A DNA stretch of 64,000 bases from Paracoccaceae bacterium (GCA_011389685.1 JAABTV010000004.1:1-64000); one strand, 5' to 3'. Numbered from the stretch's first letter, positions 29,918 through 40,404 are shown. A program made the numbers and translations. Notes: generated from the letters alone by a model not told the origin.

Positions 29918-30487
29918 TCAGACCTGCATGATCTCGCCCTGCTTGTTTTCGAGCGTCTCGTCCACCGCCTTGATGAAGCGGTCGGTCATCTCCTGAACCT
30001 CGGATTCCCAGAACTTCTGGTCGTCCTCGCTCAACTGCCCGTCGGACTTGGCCTTCTTGATCTGGTCCATCCCGTCGCGGCGCACGTTGCGAATGGCCAC
30101 CCGCGCATGTTCGGCATATTGCGCCGCCACCCGCGTGAGGTCGCGTCGCCGCTCCTCGTTCAGTTCGGGAATCGGCAGCATGATGATCGTGCCGTTGGTC
30201 TGCGGGTTGATCCCGAGGCCCGAATTCATGATCGCCTTCTCTACCGCCCGGACCTGCGACTTGTCCCATACATTGATCGTAACCATCCGCGGCTCCGGCA
30301 CGTTCACCGTGCCGAGCTGGTTGATCGGCGTCTGCTGGCCATAGGCCTCCACCGTCACCGGCTCCAGCATGGACGCGCTGGCCCGGCCGGTGCGCAGACT
30401 CGCGAACTCGGTGCGCAGCGACGCCATGGCGCCCTGCATGCGACGTTCCAGATCGTCGGTGTCCAGCATGAACTCTTCGTCGGCCAT
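29918..30487 (-). CDS. frr: Ribosome recycling factor
   Basis: A 189-residue factor that splits ribosomes from mRNA after termination. It is an all-helical/coiled-coil protein with [60 protein letters not shown] and [20 protein letters not shown]. The start [14 protein letters not shown] at 30487 follows GGGGAGAG; an ATG six codons on would give the more usual 183 residues. It lies 105 bases after pyrH. Confidence 0.96.
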   Translation of the reverse strand: MADEEFMLDTDDLERRMQGAMASLRTEFASLRTGRASASMLEPVTVEAYGQQTPINQLGTVNVPEPRMVTINVWDKSQVRAVEKAIMNSGLGINPQTNGTIIMLPIPELNEERRRDLTRVAAQYAEHARVAIRNVRRDGMDQIKKAKSDGQLSEDDQKFWESEVQEMTDRFIKAVDETLENKQGEIMQV

Positions 30488-30592
30488 CTGCTCTACTCTC
30501 CCCTCGCGGGCTATCCTGATCCCGCTTGCTATATCCCCGGCGCGCGGGGTTTGTATAGACCAACCCGCACCGCGCTCCAACCACGCAGGCGC

Positions 30593-31327
30593 TCAGCCGC
30601 CGACCGTGGTATAGGTGCCCCGCCCGGCGAGGATGCCGCCGAACCCGCCCGGCTGGTCGAGCGGAAAGACGATGATCGGCAGGTTGTTGTCGCGCGCCAG
30701 CGCAATGGCGCTCGCATCCATGACCTTGAGATTGCGCGCCAGCACCTCGTCGAACGACACCTTGTCATAGCGTTTGGCGTCATCGTGCACGCGCGGGTCC
30801 TTGTCATAGACCCCGTCGACCCCGTTCTTGCCCATGATGATCGCCTCGCAGGCCATTTCATTGGCCCGCAGCGCGGCGGCGGTGTCGGTGGTGAAATAGG
30901 GGTTGCCGGTGCCGGCGGCGAAAATGCAGACCCGCTTTTTCTCAAGGTGGCGCACCGCGCGGCGACGGATATAGGGTTCGGCCACCTCGTCCATGCGGAT
31001 CGCGGTGATCACCCGGCAATAGGCCCCCTCGGCCTCCAGCGCCGATTGCATCGCCAGCGCGTTCATCACCGTGGCCAGCATCCCCATGTAATCGGCGGTG
31101 GTGCGCTCCATCCCCTGCGCGCTGCCCTGAAGCCCGCGAAAGATGTTGCCGCCACCGATCACCATGCAGATCTCGACCCCCATGTCATGCACCGCCTTCA
31201 CCTCCTGGGCGATTCGGCTCACGGTCGGCGGATGCAGCCCATAGCCCTGATCCCCCATCAGCGCCTCGCCCGAGATCTTGAGCAATACACGGTTGAAACG
31301 GGGTTTCGGGGTATCGGCCTTGTCCAT
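30593..31327 (-). CDS. pyrH: Uridylate kinase PyrH
   Basis: A 244-residue UMP kinase of the amino-acid-kinase fold. Visible are [94 protein letters not shown] and [10 protein letters not shown] at the end. The ribosome binding site AAAGGAG precedes the ATG at 31327. First gene of the leftward cluster here; rpsB and tsf, which often precede it, are not in the window, and miaA diverges from it. Confidence 0.97.
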   Translation of the reverse strand: MDKADTPKPRFNRVLLKISGEALMGDQGYGLHPPTVSRIAQEVKAVHDMGVEICMVIGGGNIFRGLQGSAQGMERTTADYMGMLATVMNALAMQSALEAEGAYCRVITAIRMDEVAEPYIRRRAVRHLEKKRVCIFAAGTGNPYFTTDTAAALRANEMACEAIIMGKNGVDGVYDKDPRVHDDAKRYDKVSFDEVLARNLKVMDASAIALARDNNLPIIVFPLDQPGGFGGILAGRGTYTTVGG

Positions 31328-31442
31328 GAGGGCTCCTTTGGGGCAATGCTTGACTGGCGCGCAAAATACGGGTTTCCGCCGGTGTTGCAATCGGTGAACG
31401 CCCTCCGCTATTCATTTCGATCCATCTGCAAGGCAAACACCC

Positions 31443-32339
31443 ATGACCGCGCCCGCGAGATCGTCAGACGATATCCTTGCCGACACCCCGCCCGAGCGGC
31501 CGGTGCTCATTGCCGGCCCCACCGCCAGCGGAAAATCCGCCCTCGCCCTCGCCATCGCCGAGGCGCAGGGCGGCACCATCGTCAATGCCGACGCGCTCCA
31601 GGTCTTCGGCAACTGGCGGGTGCTGACCGCGCGCCCCTCCGAGGATGACCTCGCCCGCGCGCGCCACGCGCTTTATGGTCATGTCCCGGGCGATGCTGCC
31701 TATTCCGTCGGCCACTGGCTGCGCGATGTCGCGCCGCTTCTCGAATCCACCCGCCCGATCATTGTGGGCGGCACCGGGCTCTATTTCAACGCGCTCACCG
31801 AAGGGCTGGCCGAGATCCCTGCAACCCCCGCGACGGTCCGCGCCGAGGCCGATGACCGCATGGCGCGCGAGGGCCGCGAAACGCTGCTGGCCGAGATCGA
31901 CCCCGCCACCGCCGCGCGCATCGACACGCTCAACCCGATGCGGGTGCAGCGCGCATGGGAAGTGCAGCACAGCACCGGGCGCGGGCTGGCCGCGTGGCAG
32001 GACGACACGCCGCCGTCGCTGCTGCCGCTGGCACGCGCCACCGCAATCCTGATCGACGCGCCAAAGGACTGGCTCAACCCCCGGATCGAGACCCGGTTCG
32101 ACCGGATGCTCGCGCAGGGCGCGCTCGACGAGGCCCGCGCCAACCTCACCACATGGGATTCGGCCCATCCCTCGTCGCGGGCCATCGGCGCGCCCGAACT
32201 GATCGCCCACCTGCACGGCCGGATGACGCGCGATGCGGCCCGCGCCGCCGCCATCATCGCCACCCGCCAGTATGCCAAGCGCCAGCGCACCTGGTTCCGC
32301 GCCCGGATGCGCGGCTGGCGGCATATTCCCGCCGTCTGA
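31443..32339 (+). CDS. miaA: tRNA dimethylallyltransferase MiaA
   Basis: A 298-residue enzyme adding dimethylallyl to A37 of tRNAs reading U-codons. The P-loop [20 protein letters not shown] is followed by [39 protein letters not shown] and [20 protein letters not shown]. The C-terminal [15 protein letters not shown] is the family signature. It diverges from pyrH across 115 bases that must hold both promoters. Confidence 0.97.
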   Translation: MTAPARSSDDILADTPPERPVLIAGPTASGKSALALAIAEAQGGTIVNADALQVFGNWRVLTARPSEDDLARARHALYGHVPGDAAYSVGHWLRDVAPLLESTRPIIVGGTGLYFNALTEGLAEIPATPATVRAEADDRMAREGRETLLAEIDPATAARIDTLNPMRVQRAWEVQHSTGRGLAAWQDDTPPSLLPLARATAILIDAPKDWLNPRIETRFDRMLAQGALDEARANLTTWDSAHPSSRAIGAPELIAHLHGRMTRDAARAAAIIATRQYAKRQRTWFRARMRGWRHIPAV

Positions 32340-32424
32340 CCCGGCCGCCACAAAGCCACCGTGGCGCGATCCGACCCAACGCGCTACCCCTTGAAAAAGC
32401 CACACCCGATCCGAAAGCCCCCCA

Positions 32425-33243
32425 ATGACCAAGGACATGCCCCGCATCGACACGCTGGCCGCCCTCGCGGGCAAGGCGCCGTGGCGGCTCGGGCTCCAGC
32501 ACAACCGCGACACCCACCTGCTGATCTGGATCACCCGAGGACAGGGGCGCGCCGTCGTCGCCGGTCAGCGCAAGGGAATCGGGATCAACAACATGCTCTT
32601 CGTTCCCGCCGGGACGCTGTTTTCGGTCGATCCCGGGCCCCAGGGGTTCGGGCTTGCCTTGGTGGTGCCTCCCGATGCCGGAATCTCGCTGCCCGAGCGC
32701 GAACATCACCTGCGCATCCGCGATGTGCATGCCCAGCAGGAACTGACCGCGCTGGTCGAGACCATGCAGCGCGAACAGTCCACCAGCCGGGATTTCCACG
32801 CCGAAGCGGCCCGGGCCCATGCGACGCTGATCGCGGTCTGGCTCAAACGCGCTCTGCTCGCCGCGCCCGGGCCCGGGCGCGAAGCCGCCAGCGCCGAAGC
32901 CCGCATCGCCGCCAGCTTCACCGACCTCGTCGCGCAAGAGTTCCGCACCGGCCAGCCGATGGCGAGCTATGCCGAGAAACTCGGCATCAGCCCGACCCAC
33001 CTGACCCGCTGCCTCAACACCACCGCCGGGATGAGCGCCGCCGCGATCCTGACCGAATGCAGCCTGCATGCCGCACGAAGCCTGCTTTGCGATACCGACC
33101 ACCCGGTCGGCCGCATTTCCGAACATCTGGGATTTGGCAGCCCGGCCTATTTCACCCGTTTCATCCAGCACCATACCGGCAAGACACCCTCCGGGCTGCG
33201 CGAAACGGGACACCCCGGCGCGCGGGCCCCGTCGGCCTCCTGA
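32425..33243 (+). CDS. AraC-family transcriptional regulator
   Basis: A 272-residue regulator. The N-terminal ~130 residues form a cupin-like AraC ligand domain (HLLIWITRGQGRAVVAGQRK, NNMLFVPAGTLFSVDPGPQG). The C-terminal ~100 residues carry two helix-turn-helix motifs, ending in the family signature GRISEHLGFGSPAYFTRFIQ, HHTGKTPSGLRE. It is followed after 338 bases by the ABC importer genes on the same strand. A direct repeat with 21-bp period before the importer is a plausible binding site, so this is probably its local regulator. The inducer is unknown. Confidence 0.88.
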   Translation: MTKDMPRIDTLAALAGKAPWRLGLQHNRDTHLLIWITRGQGRAVVAGQRKGIGINNMLFVPAGTLFSVDPGPQGFGLALVVPPDAGISLPEREHHLRIRDVHAQQELTALVETMQREQSTSRDFHAEAARAHATLIAVWLKRALLAAPGPGREAASAEARIAASFTDLVAQEFRTGQPMASYAEKLGISPTHLTRCLNTTAGMSAAAILTECSLHAARSLLCDTDHPVGRISEHLGFGSPAYFTRFIQHHTGKTPSGLRETGHPGARAPSAS

Positions 33244-33581
33244 CCCTTCCTGGCCCGGCCCAATCCGGCACCCGCCGGGCCCGCCCGCGCTGATCTCTGC
33301 GCCGGCCCGGCCCCGTCCCGTGGCCGCCGTTTCGCACCGCCGCACGGCCCGACCCCGAATTTTGCCGCGTTGACAACGACCTGCCCCGCAGGCCGATGTC
33401 GCGTTTTCGATAGCCGATGTCGCATTTTTTATATGAAATGACGATTGCAGCGATTGACGACAGGGTCAGAAACATGCGGGAATGATTTTGGCAATTTGGG
33501 GGAGATAGCTGCCAGGAGGACATGCCGCCTTGTGCCTATGCCTTCCCAATCAACCAAGAACAATGTCAAAGGGAGAACACG
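33244..33581 (+). other. Intergenic region with the importer promoter and operator
   Basis: Holds no gene. The first ~115 bases are very GC-rich. From about 33371 the composition drops and contains two direct repeats, a -10-like TATATG and an A+T-rich leader. The last bases carry AAAGGGAGAACACG, the ribosome binding site of the substrate-binding protein gene. Confidence 0.6.
33393..33436 (+). promoter_or_regulatory. Direct-repeat operator (AraC type) and -10 box of the ABC importer
   Basis: GCCGATGTCGCGTTTT at 33393-33408 is repeated as GCCGATGTCGCATTTT at 33414-33429, with one mismatch and a 21-bp period (two helical turns). The second copy occupies the place of a -35 box for the -10-like TATATG at 33431-33436, the usual geometry for an AraC activator touching RNA polymerase. 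Confidence 0.65.
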
Positions 33582-35246
33582 ATGACCCAGACCATTAACG
33601 GAAAACCGGTTCACAAGACCGCGTGGACCTATGTCAAGGATTTCAAGGCCGGCAAACTCGGCCGCCGCGAATTTCTCGCCCGCACCACTGCGCTCGGCGT
33701 GACGGCGGCGGCCGCATACACGATGGGCGGCCTCAGCCAGCCGGCCCGTGCCCAGGCCGACATCAAACAGGGCGGCACGCTGCGCATCCAGCAATCCATC
33801 AAGGGCATGAAGGATCCGCGCTCCTATGACTGGTCCGAGATCGGCAACCAGTCGCGCGGATTTCTCGAATATCTCGTCGAGTATAACGCCGACGGCACCT
33901 TCCGCCCCATGCTTCTCGAAAGCTGGGAGGTCAATGACGACGCGACCCAGTACACGCTCAATGTCCGCCAGGGCGTCAAATGGAACAACGGCGACGATTT
34001 CACCGCCGAGGACGTGGCCCGCAACATCGCCGGTTGGTGCGACAAGTCGGTCGAGGCCAACTCGATGGCCAGCCGTATGGGCGGCCTGATCGACGAAGCC
34101 ACCGGCAAGGCCCGCGATGGCGCGATCGAGGTGGTCGACGATCACACCGTGGTGCTCAACCTTTCGTCGCCCGACGTGTCGGTGATCGCCAACATGTCCG
34201 ACTATCCGGCCGCGATCACCCATGCGAGCTATGATGGCGGCGACCCGTTCGACAACGGCATCGGCACCGGCCCGTTCCGCCCGGTCAGCATCGAGGTGGG
34301 CATCAAGTGCATTCTCGAACGCGACACCGAGCGCGAATGGTGGGGCACGTCGGTCTATGGCGGCCCCTATGTGGATCGCGTCGAATTCACCGACTACGGC
34401 ACCGACCCCTCGTCCTTTGTCGCGGCGGCCGAATCCGGCGAGGTCGACCTGCTCTACGAAACCGTGGGCGATTTCATCGACGTGATGGACGCGATCGGCT
34501 GGACCAAGACCCAAGCCGTCACCGCGGCGACGCTGGTGTTCCGCGGCAACCAGGTGGCCGAGGTCGACGGCATGAAGCCCTATGCCGACAAGCGCGTGCG
34601 CCAGGCGCTGGCGCTGGCGGTCGACAATGGCTTCCTTCTCGAACTGGGCTATTCCAACCGCGGCGAAGTCGCCGAGAACCATCATGTCTGCCCGATCCAT
34701 CCCGCCTATGCCGATATCGGCCTGCCCGAGCATGACCCCGCCAAGGCCAAGGCGCTGATGGAAGAGGCCGGCATGGGTGATTTCGAACACGAGATCATCA
34801 CCGTCGATGACGACTGGCAGCGCAACACCGGCGACGCGCTCGCCGCACAGCTGCGCGATGCGGGCATCAAGGCCAAGCGCACGGTGCTGCCGGGCAACAC
34901 GTTCTGGAACAAGTGGACCGAATACCCGTTCAGCGCGACCCAGTGGAACCACCGTCCGCTCGAAGTGCAGATCCTGACGCTGGCCTATCGCTCGGGTGAG
35001 GCTTGGAACGAAGCGGCCTATTCCAGCGCCGAATACGACCAGCTCATCAATCAGGCCAATGCCATCGCCGATGCCGATGAGCGCCGCGTCGTCGTCGAGA
35101 AGATCGAGCGCCTGATGCGCGAGGACGGCGTCATCATCCAGCCCTATTGGCGGTCGCTCTACAACCACCACAACGGCTCGCTGGTGAACTCGGCCAAGCA
35201 CCCGTCGCACGAGATCCATCTCTACAAGATCGGCTTCGCGGCCTGA
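33582..35246 (+). CDS. ABC transporter substrate-binding protein, family 5 (peptide/opine/nickel type)
   Basis: A 554-residue periplasmic binding protein. The N-terminus has a twin-arginine signal ([20 protein letters not shown], likely cut after ARAQA), so it is exported folded through Tat. Family-5 hallmarks follow: [51 protein letters not shown] and, late, [17 protein letters not shown]. The ligand may be a peptide or a small cationic compound; the sequence does not decide. It heads an operon with two permeases and a fused ATPase. A perfect hairpin after the stop may keep its message in excess. Confidence 0.92.
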   Translation: MTQTINGKPVHKTAWTYVKDFKAGKLGRREFLARTTALGVTAAAAYTMGGLSQPARAQADIKQGGTLRIQQSIKGMKDPRSYDWSEIGNQSRGFLEYLVEYNADGTFRPMLLESWEVNDDATQYTLNVRQGVKWNNGDDFTAEDVARNIAGWCDKSVEANSMASRMGGLIDEATGKARDGAIEVVDDHTVVLNLSSPDVSVIANMSDYPAAITHASYDGGDPFDNGIGTGPFRPVSIEVGIKCILERDTEREWWGTSVYGGPYVDRVEFTDYGTDPSSFVAAAESGEVDLLYETVGDFIDVMDAIGWTKTQAVTAATLVFRGNQVAEVDGMKPYADKRVRQALALAVDNGFLLELGYSNRGEVAENHHVCPIHPAYADIGLPEHDPAKAKALMEEAGMGDFEHEIITVDDDWQRNTGDALAAQLRDAGIKAKRTVLPGNTFWNKWTEYPFSATQWNHRPLEVQILTLAYRSGEAWNEAAYSSAEYDQLINQANAIADADERRVVVEKIERLMREDGVIIQPYWRSLYNHHNGSLVNSAKHPSHEIHLYKIGFAA

Positions 35247-35269
35247 TCGCCACGCGGCACTGAAACAAG

Positions 35270-35294
35270 GGCGGGCGCACCCGATGCGCCCGCC
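35270..35294 (+). promoter_or_regulatory. Hairpin between binding-protein and permease genes
   Basis: GGCGGGCGCA, loop CCCGA, TGCGCCCGCC: a perfect 10-bp GC stem with no T-run, 23 bases after the binding-protein stop. Such hairpins in ABC operons usually protect the upstream message or reduce read-through, giving more binding protein than permease. Confidence 0.6.
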
Positions 35295-35356
35295 ACACCA
35301 AGCCGGACCAAACCGGCACAGGGGCAAACGACCCCGAAAACAACTGGGAGATTCCG

Positions 35357-36442
35357 ATGGGGCTTTTCATTCTCCGGCGGGTCATGACGATGGTGCTGAC
35401 CGCGCTTTGTCTGACCTTTGTCGTCTTTTTGCTCACCAATCTTTACCCGAACCTCGAAAAACTGGCCAAGACCGAAGGCAACATGCGCATGACCGATGCG
35501 CAGGTCGAAAGCTGGCTTGGCGCAAACGGATACCTGCAACCCCTGCCCCTGAAATATGCCCAGTGGCTGGGCATCGCACCGGGTTTCGTCAGCACCACCG
35601 AGGACGGCGCGACCGTCGGCCATTGCATCCAGCCCGGTGTCGATCCCGAAAAGGCGCCGCGCTTTTGCGGCGTGCTCCAGGGCGATTGGGGCCAATCCAC
35701 GGTCTTCAAGGACTCGGTGACCAATATCATCACGACCCGCCTCGGCCTCACCGCCAAGCTCATGCTCTGGGTCATGCTGCTGATGGTGCCTTCGGCGCTG
35801 CTGATCGGCGTGCTGGCGGGCATGCGCGAAGGCTCGCGCACCGACCGCACGCTCTCGACCTTCGCAATCTCCACCACCGCGACGCCGGAATATGTCTCGG
35901 GCGTGATTTTCATCGCGCTTCTGGCATCATCGCGCTACGGGCTCTCGCCGCTCCTGGTCGAATGGGGGCTGATCGACGGCGGGACACTCTTCAAGGGCAC
36001 CGCCACCAGCGCCATGGAAAACGCCAATTTCGGGAATTTCTTCCTGCCGGTGCTGACCATCGCACTCTACGGCATGGGATATATCGCGCGCATGACCCGC
36101 GCCTCCATGGCCGAGGTCATGACCGCGCAATATATCCGCACCGCCCGGCTCAAGGGGGTGGTGTTCCGCAACATCGTGATGAAACACGCGCTCAGGAACG
36201 CGCTCATCGCGCCCTTCACCGTCATCATGCTGCAGATCCCGTGGCTGCTGAACGGTGTGGTCATCGTCGAAACCCTGTTCAACTACAAGGGCTTCGGCTG
36301 GACGCTGGTGCAGGCCGCCAGCAATAACGACATCGAACTGCTGCTCGCGGTCTCGGTCGTCTCGGTGATCGTGGTTCTGATCACACAGCTGATTTCCGAT
36401 ATCGGCTATGTGTTCCTCAATCCGCGCATCCGCATGTCATAA
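35357..36442 (+). CDS. ABC transporter permease, DppB/OppB type
   Basis: A 361-residue inner-membrane permease with about six spans. It starts with the typical MGLFILRRVMTMVLTALCLT. The cytoplasmic EAA loop is ARMTRASMAEVMTAQYIRTA followed by RLKGVVFRNIVMKHALRNAL. The periplasmic loop after the first span is long (residues about 30-125) and has a Cys pair (HCIQPG, RFCGVL) that could form a disulfide. It pairs with the DppC-type permease 17 bases downstream. Confidence 0.92.
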   Translation: MGLFILRRVMTMVLTALCLTFVVFLLTNLYPNLEKLAKTEGNMRMTDAQVESWLGANGYLQPLPLKYAQWLGIAPGFVSTTEDGATVGHCIQPGVDPEKAPRFCGVLQGDWGQSTVFKDSVTNIITTRLGLTAKLMLWVMLLMVPSALLIGVLAGMREGSRTDRTLSTFAISTTATPEYVSGVIFIALLASSRYGLSPLLVEWGLIDGGTLFKGTATSAMENANFGNFFLPVLTIALYGMGYIARMTRASMAEVMTAQYIRTARLKGVVFRNIVMKHALRNALIAPFTVIMLQIPWLLNGVVIVETLFNYKGFGWTLVQAASNNDIELLLAVSVVSVIVVLITQLISDIGYVFLNPRIRMS

Positions 36443-36459
36443 CGAAGGAGAGCCGAGAC

Positions 36460-38157
36460 ATGGAACCGCTTACCTGGTTTGGCGCCTATGGCAGCTCTTT
36501 CGGCCCGCTGCTTCTGGTGCTCGCGACCCTGGCCATCACCTGCGGGCTCTGCGCCGCGCTGCTGGCTTTCATCGACAACACCCCACGGGCGAGTTTCTCG
36601 CTGTTCAACGGCGTCGCCGTGCTGCTTCTGCTGCTGGTGGGTTTCACCTATGTCTATGGCGGGCTGACCGGCGCCGAGGGCGGCGCCATGCCGCTTTCGA
36701 CCCTGGGCTGGATGCTTGGCACGCTGGCCGCGCTTGCGGTCTTCGCCGCGATGCTGGCGTGGTTTCTGGACAATTTCTTCGACAATCCCGCCGCCTTCAT
36801 GGGCATCCTGTTCAAATGGGCCATCTACGGCGTCGGCGCGGTCGTGGTGCTCTGGCTGGTGGTCACGCTGCTCTGGCAGGGGGCGGCGCACAAGGAATGG
36901 CTCGCCGGCTTCGACGCCGCCGACATGCCCCCCGCCGAAGAGATCGCCCGCCACAGGTATATCTCGCGGCTCGAAAGCCTCGGCATCCTCGCCAATGTGG
37001 CGATCCGCTTCACCCCGGTCTGGATCGCCCTCGTTGTCCTCTATGGCGTGTCGATCCGCTACAAGCGGCGGCTCGGTCTCTATGGCAAGCTGTTTGACAG
37101 CGTGATCGGCATGATCGGTTTCGGCCTCGTGATGTTCTGGGTCTTCACCGCGCTTTTCGTCGGCGTGTTCGACATGATCGCCACCCATGCCGCGCTCGAA
37201 CAGGCGTCGGGCATGAAGAACAAGCTGCCGGGCACGCCGCTCATGCGGGCCGGCCCCGAAGAGTTCCCGTTCTACCTGCTGGGCGGCGACAACCTTGCGC
37301 GCGACATCTTCTCGCGCATGGTCTATGGCAGCACGATCGTGATCCAGATCGCCCCGCTGGCGACGCTCTTTGCGTTCATGGTGGGGATCACGCTGGGGCT
37401 TCCGGCGGGCTATTACAGTGGCAAGCTCGACACCGCGCTGTCCTTCCTCGCCAACCTGATTCTCGCCTTCCCGGTGATCCTGCTCTTCTACCTGCTGGTG
37501 ACACCCGAGATCGTGCAGACCGGCCTGCCGCAATACATGGCGATGGTGCTGTTCCTGTTCCCGCTGGTGTTCATGGGTGTGCTGATCCAGTCGCGGTTCC
37601 GAACCCAGCCGCAAAAGAACGTGATCTGGATAGCGGTGGTCCTGATCCCGCTCTTCCTGCTCTACGCGGCGGCGATCAACGATGGCGGCCCGGATTCCAA
37701 GATCCGGTTCTGGCCGCTCGACTTCTTCGACATCCCGCCGGGGATTCTCGTGGTGTTCGTCGCGGTGGTCTTCGTCAACTCGCCCACCGTCTTCCGGATC
37801 GTGCGCGGCCTCGTGATGGACATCCAGACGCGCGATTACGTGGCCGCCGCCCAGACCCGGGGCGAACGTCCGTGGTATATCATGCTCTGGGAGATCCTGC
37901 CCAATGCGCGCGGGCCGCTGATCGTCGATTTCTGCCTGCGCATCGGCTACACCACGATCCTTCTGGGGACATTGGGCTTCTTCGGCCTCGGCCTGCCGCC
38001 CGAAAGCCCCGACTGGGGGACGACGATCAACGAGGGGCGCAAGCTGCTGTCGATCTATCCGCACCCTGCCCTGCCACCCGCCTTCGCGCTTCTGAGCCTC
38101 GTGCTCGGCCTCAATCTTCTGGCCGACGGGCTGCGCGAAGAATCACTGAAGGATTGA
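36460..38157 (+). CDS. ABC transporter permease, DppC type with long N-terminal membrane extension
   Basis: A 565-residue permease, almost twice the usual ~300. The conserved DppC part begins near residue 212, with FYLLGGDNLARDIFSRMVYG at 271-290 and the EAA-loop region TRDYVAAAQTRGERPWYIML late in the chain, ending GLNLLADGLREESLKD. Residues 1-205 add about five hydrophobic spans (around 15-37, 50-66, 82-103, 115-138, 180-198). A further span (IWIAVVLIPLFLLYAAAIN) is inserted within the core. The role of the extra spans is unknown. Ribosome binding site AAGGAG. Confidence 0.9.
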   Translation: MEPLTWFGAYGSSFGPLLLVLATLAITCGLCAALLAFIDNTPRASFSLFNGVAVLLLLLVGFTYVYGGLTGAEGGAMPLSTLGWMLGTLAALAVFAAMLAWFLDNFFDNPAAFMGILFKWAIYGVGAVVVLWLVVTLLWQGAAHKEWLAGFDAADMPPAEEIARHRYISRLESLGILANVAIRFTPVWIALVVLYGVSIRYKRRLGLYGKLFDSVIGMIGFGLVMFWVFTALFVGVFDMIATHAALEQASGMKNKLPGTPLMRAGPEEFPFYLLGGDNLARDIFSRMVYGSTIVIQIAPLATLFAFMVGITLGLPAGYYSGKLDTALSFLANLILAFPVILLFYLLVTPEIVQTGLPQYMAMVLFLFPLVFMGVLIQSRFRTQPQKNVIWIAVVLIPLFLLYAAAINDGGPDSKIRFWPLDFFDIPPGILVVFVAVVFVNSPTVFRIVRGLVMDIQTRDYVAAAQTRGERPWYIMLWEILPNARGPLIVDFCLRIGYTTILLGTLGFFGLGLPPESPDWGTTINEGRKLLSIYPHPALPPAFALLSLVLGLNLLADGLREESLKD

Positions 38158-38220
38158 ACCCGTGATGAGCAAGGCGAACGGCACGGTAACGAACACCCCT
38201 CGGCCAAGGGCGACATCCGG

Positions 38221-38270
38221 CGGCAGCCGGATGTCAGCCGGGCGGTGCACGCATGTCACCCCCCCTGTCG
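38221..38270. repeat. Short dispersed repeat, copy 2, inside the ABC operon
   Basis: Contains CAGCCGGATGTCA (also at 4873) and CAGCCGGGCGGTGCACGC (identical at 43339), then a CACCCCCC run as near 4895. It lies in the 134-base gap between the second permease and the ATPase genes. Confidence 0.5.
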
Positions 38271-38291
38271 GGGCGTGAAAGGAGAAAGTTA

Positions 38292-40388
38292 ATGCCGAAA
38301 ATCCATGATTACGACGGCCCCATCCTCGAGATCGACAAGCTCTCGATTTCCTTCTTCACGCGACTGCACGAAATCCCCGCGGTGATGGATTTCTCGGTCA
38401 AGGTCAGCCCCGGCGAAGCCGTTGGTCTTGTTGGGGAATCCGGTTGCGGCAAATCGACGGTCGCGCTGGGCGTGATGCGCGATCTGGGCAAGAACGGCCG
38501 CATCGTCGGTGGCTCGGTCAAGTTCAAGGGCCGCGACATGGCCGCCCTGAGTGACGCCGAGCTGCGCAACCTGCGTGGCAATGAAATTGCCATGATTTAT
38601 CAAGAGCCTATGGCCTCCCTCAACCCCGCCATGCGGATCGGCAAGCAGTTGATGGAAGTGCCGATGATCCACGAGGGGCTGAGCGAACACGAATCCTACC
38701 AGCGCGCCCTCGAAGTCGTCACCGACGTCAAGCTCCCCGACCCCGAACGCATCCTGCGCAGCTATCCCCACCAGCTTTCGGGCGGCCAGCAACAGCGCAT
38801 CGTGATCGCCATGGCCTTGATGTCAAAGCCTTCCTTGCTGATCCTCGATGAGCCCACGACCGCGCTCGACGTCACGGTCGAGGCGGCGGTGGTCGAACTG
38901 GTCAAGGATCTGGGCAAGAAATACGGCACCTCGATGCTGTTCATCTCGCACAATCTCGGCCTCGTGCTGGAAACCTGCGACCGGATTTGCGTGATGTATT
39001 CCGGCGAAGCGGTCGAACGCGGCGATATCGAAACCGTGTTCAACAACATGCAACACCCTTATACCCAAGCGCTTTTCCGCTCGATCCCGCTGCCCGGCGC
39101 CGACAAGAACTCGCGCCCGCTGGTGGCGATTCCGGGCAATTTCCCGCTGCCCCACGAACGCCCCCCGGGCTGCAATTTCGGGCCCCGCTGCGACTATTTC
39201 CAGGCCGGGCTTTGCGATCAGGACGACATCACCATGAAGGATGTCGATGGCGACGGTCTGCACGAAACCCGCTGCCTGCGCTTCCGCGATATCGACTGGA
39301 ACGCACCCATCACCCTGGCCCAGACCAAGACCAAGGGCGAGATCGGGCGCGTCGTCCTCAAGATGGACAATCTCAAGAAATATTACGAGGTCGCCGCCAA
39401 TGCCCTCTTTGGAGGTGGCGAAAAGCGCGTGGTCAAGGCCAACGAAACCCTCAGCTTCGAGGCCCGCGAAAGCGAAACCCTTGCCATCGTTGGAGAATCC
39501 GGCTGTGGCAAATCGACCTTCGCCAAGGTTCTGATGGGGCTGGAAACCGCAACGGATGGCGAGATCCTGCTCGACGGCAAGAACATAGAACAGATCCCGA
39601 TCGACAAGCGCGACACTAAGACGGTGGCGGATATCCAGATGGTGTTCCAGAACCCGTTCGACACGCTCAACCCCTCGATGGCCGTGGGCAGCCAGATCAT
39701 GCGCGCGCTCGATATCTTCGGCATCGGCAAGAACGATGCGGAACGGCGCACGCGCATGCTCGAACTGCTGGACCTCGTGAAACTGCCGCGCGAATTTGCC
39801 GACCGCATGCCGCGCCAGCTCTCGGGTGGGCAGAAACAACGCGTCGGCATCGCCCGCGCCTTTGCCGGCGGCGCCCGGATCGTCGTCGCGGACGAGCCTG
39901 TGTCGGCGCTCGACGTGTCGGTTCAGGCCGCCGTGACCGATCTGTTGATGGAAATTCAACGCAACGAGAAGACAACGCTCCTGTTCATTTCGCACGACCT
40001 GTCGATCGTGCGCTATCTCTCGGATCGGGTCATGGTGATGTATCTCGGACATGTGGTCGAACTGGGCAGCACCGACGAGGTGTTCTCGCCGCCCTACCAC
40101 CCCTATACCGAGGCGCTGCTCTCGGCGGTGCCGATCGCCGACACCCATGTCACGAAAAAACATATCGTGCTCGAAGGAGACATCCCCTCGGCGATGAATC
40201 CGCCGAGCGGCTGCCCGTTCCAGACGCGCTGCGGCTGGAAATCAAGGGTGCCGGGCAACCTTTGCGAAGAAGAGGTGCCCCCGGTGCGCCAGCTCAAACC
40301 CGGCCACCAGATCAAGTGCCACCTCTCGGATGAAGAGCTTGCGAACATGGAACCGGTCATCAAGTTCGGGCAGGAGGCGGCCGAGTAA
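38292..40388 (+). CDS. Fused dual ATP-binding protein of the ABC importer (DppD-DppF type)
   Basis: A 698-residue protein with two complete ATPase units. Unit 1: Walker A GESGCGKST near residue 48, signature LSGGQQQR, Walker B LLILDEPTTALD, and a C-terminal Cys-containing oligopeptide-transporter tail (PPGCNFGPRCDYFQAGLC). Unit 2: Walker A GESGCGKST near residue 401, signature LSGGQKQR, Walker B IVVADEPVSALD and its own tail (CPFQTRCGWKS). It drives the importer encoded upstream, one unit per permease. AAAGGAG precedes the ATG. A strong terminator follows, ending the operon. Confidence 0.94.
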   Translation: MPKIHDYDGPILEIDKLSISFFTRLHEIPAVMDFSVKVSPGEAVGLVGESGCGKSTVALGVMRDLGKNGRIVGGSVKFKGRDMAALSDAELRNLRGNEIAMIYQEPMASLNPAMRIGKQLMEVPMIHEGLSEHESYQRALEVVTDVKLPDPERILRSYPHQLSGGQQQRIVIAMALMSKPSLLILDEPTTALDVTVEAAVVELVKDLGKKYGTSMLFISHNLGLVLETCDRICVMYSGEAVERGDIETVFNNMQHPYTQALFRSIPLPGADKNSRPLVAIPGNFPLPHERPPGCNFGPRCDYFQAGLCDQDDITMKDVDGDGLHETRCLRFRDIDWNAPITLAQTKTKGEIGRVVLKMDNLKKYYEVAANALFGGGEKRVVKANETLSFEARESETLAIVGESGCGKSTFAKVLMGLETATDGEILLDGKNIEQIPIDKRDTKTVADIQMVFQNPFDTLNPSMAVGSQIMRALDIFGIGKNDAERRTRMLELLDLVKLPREFADRMPRQLSGGQKQRVGIARAFAGGARIVVADEPVSALDVSVQAAVTDLLMEIQRNEKTTLLFISHDLSIVRYLSDRVMVMYLGHVVELGSTDEVFSPPYHPYTEALLSAVPIADTHVTKKHIVLEGDIPSAMNPPSGCPFQTRCGWKSRVPGNLCEEEVPPVRQLKPGHQIKCHLSDEELANMEPVIKFGQEAAE

Positions 40389-40404
40389 GCTTTCGACCCG
40401 AAAG

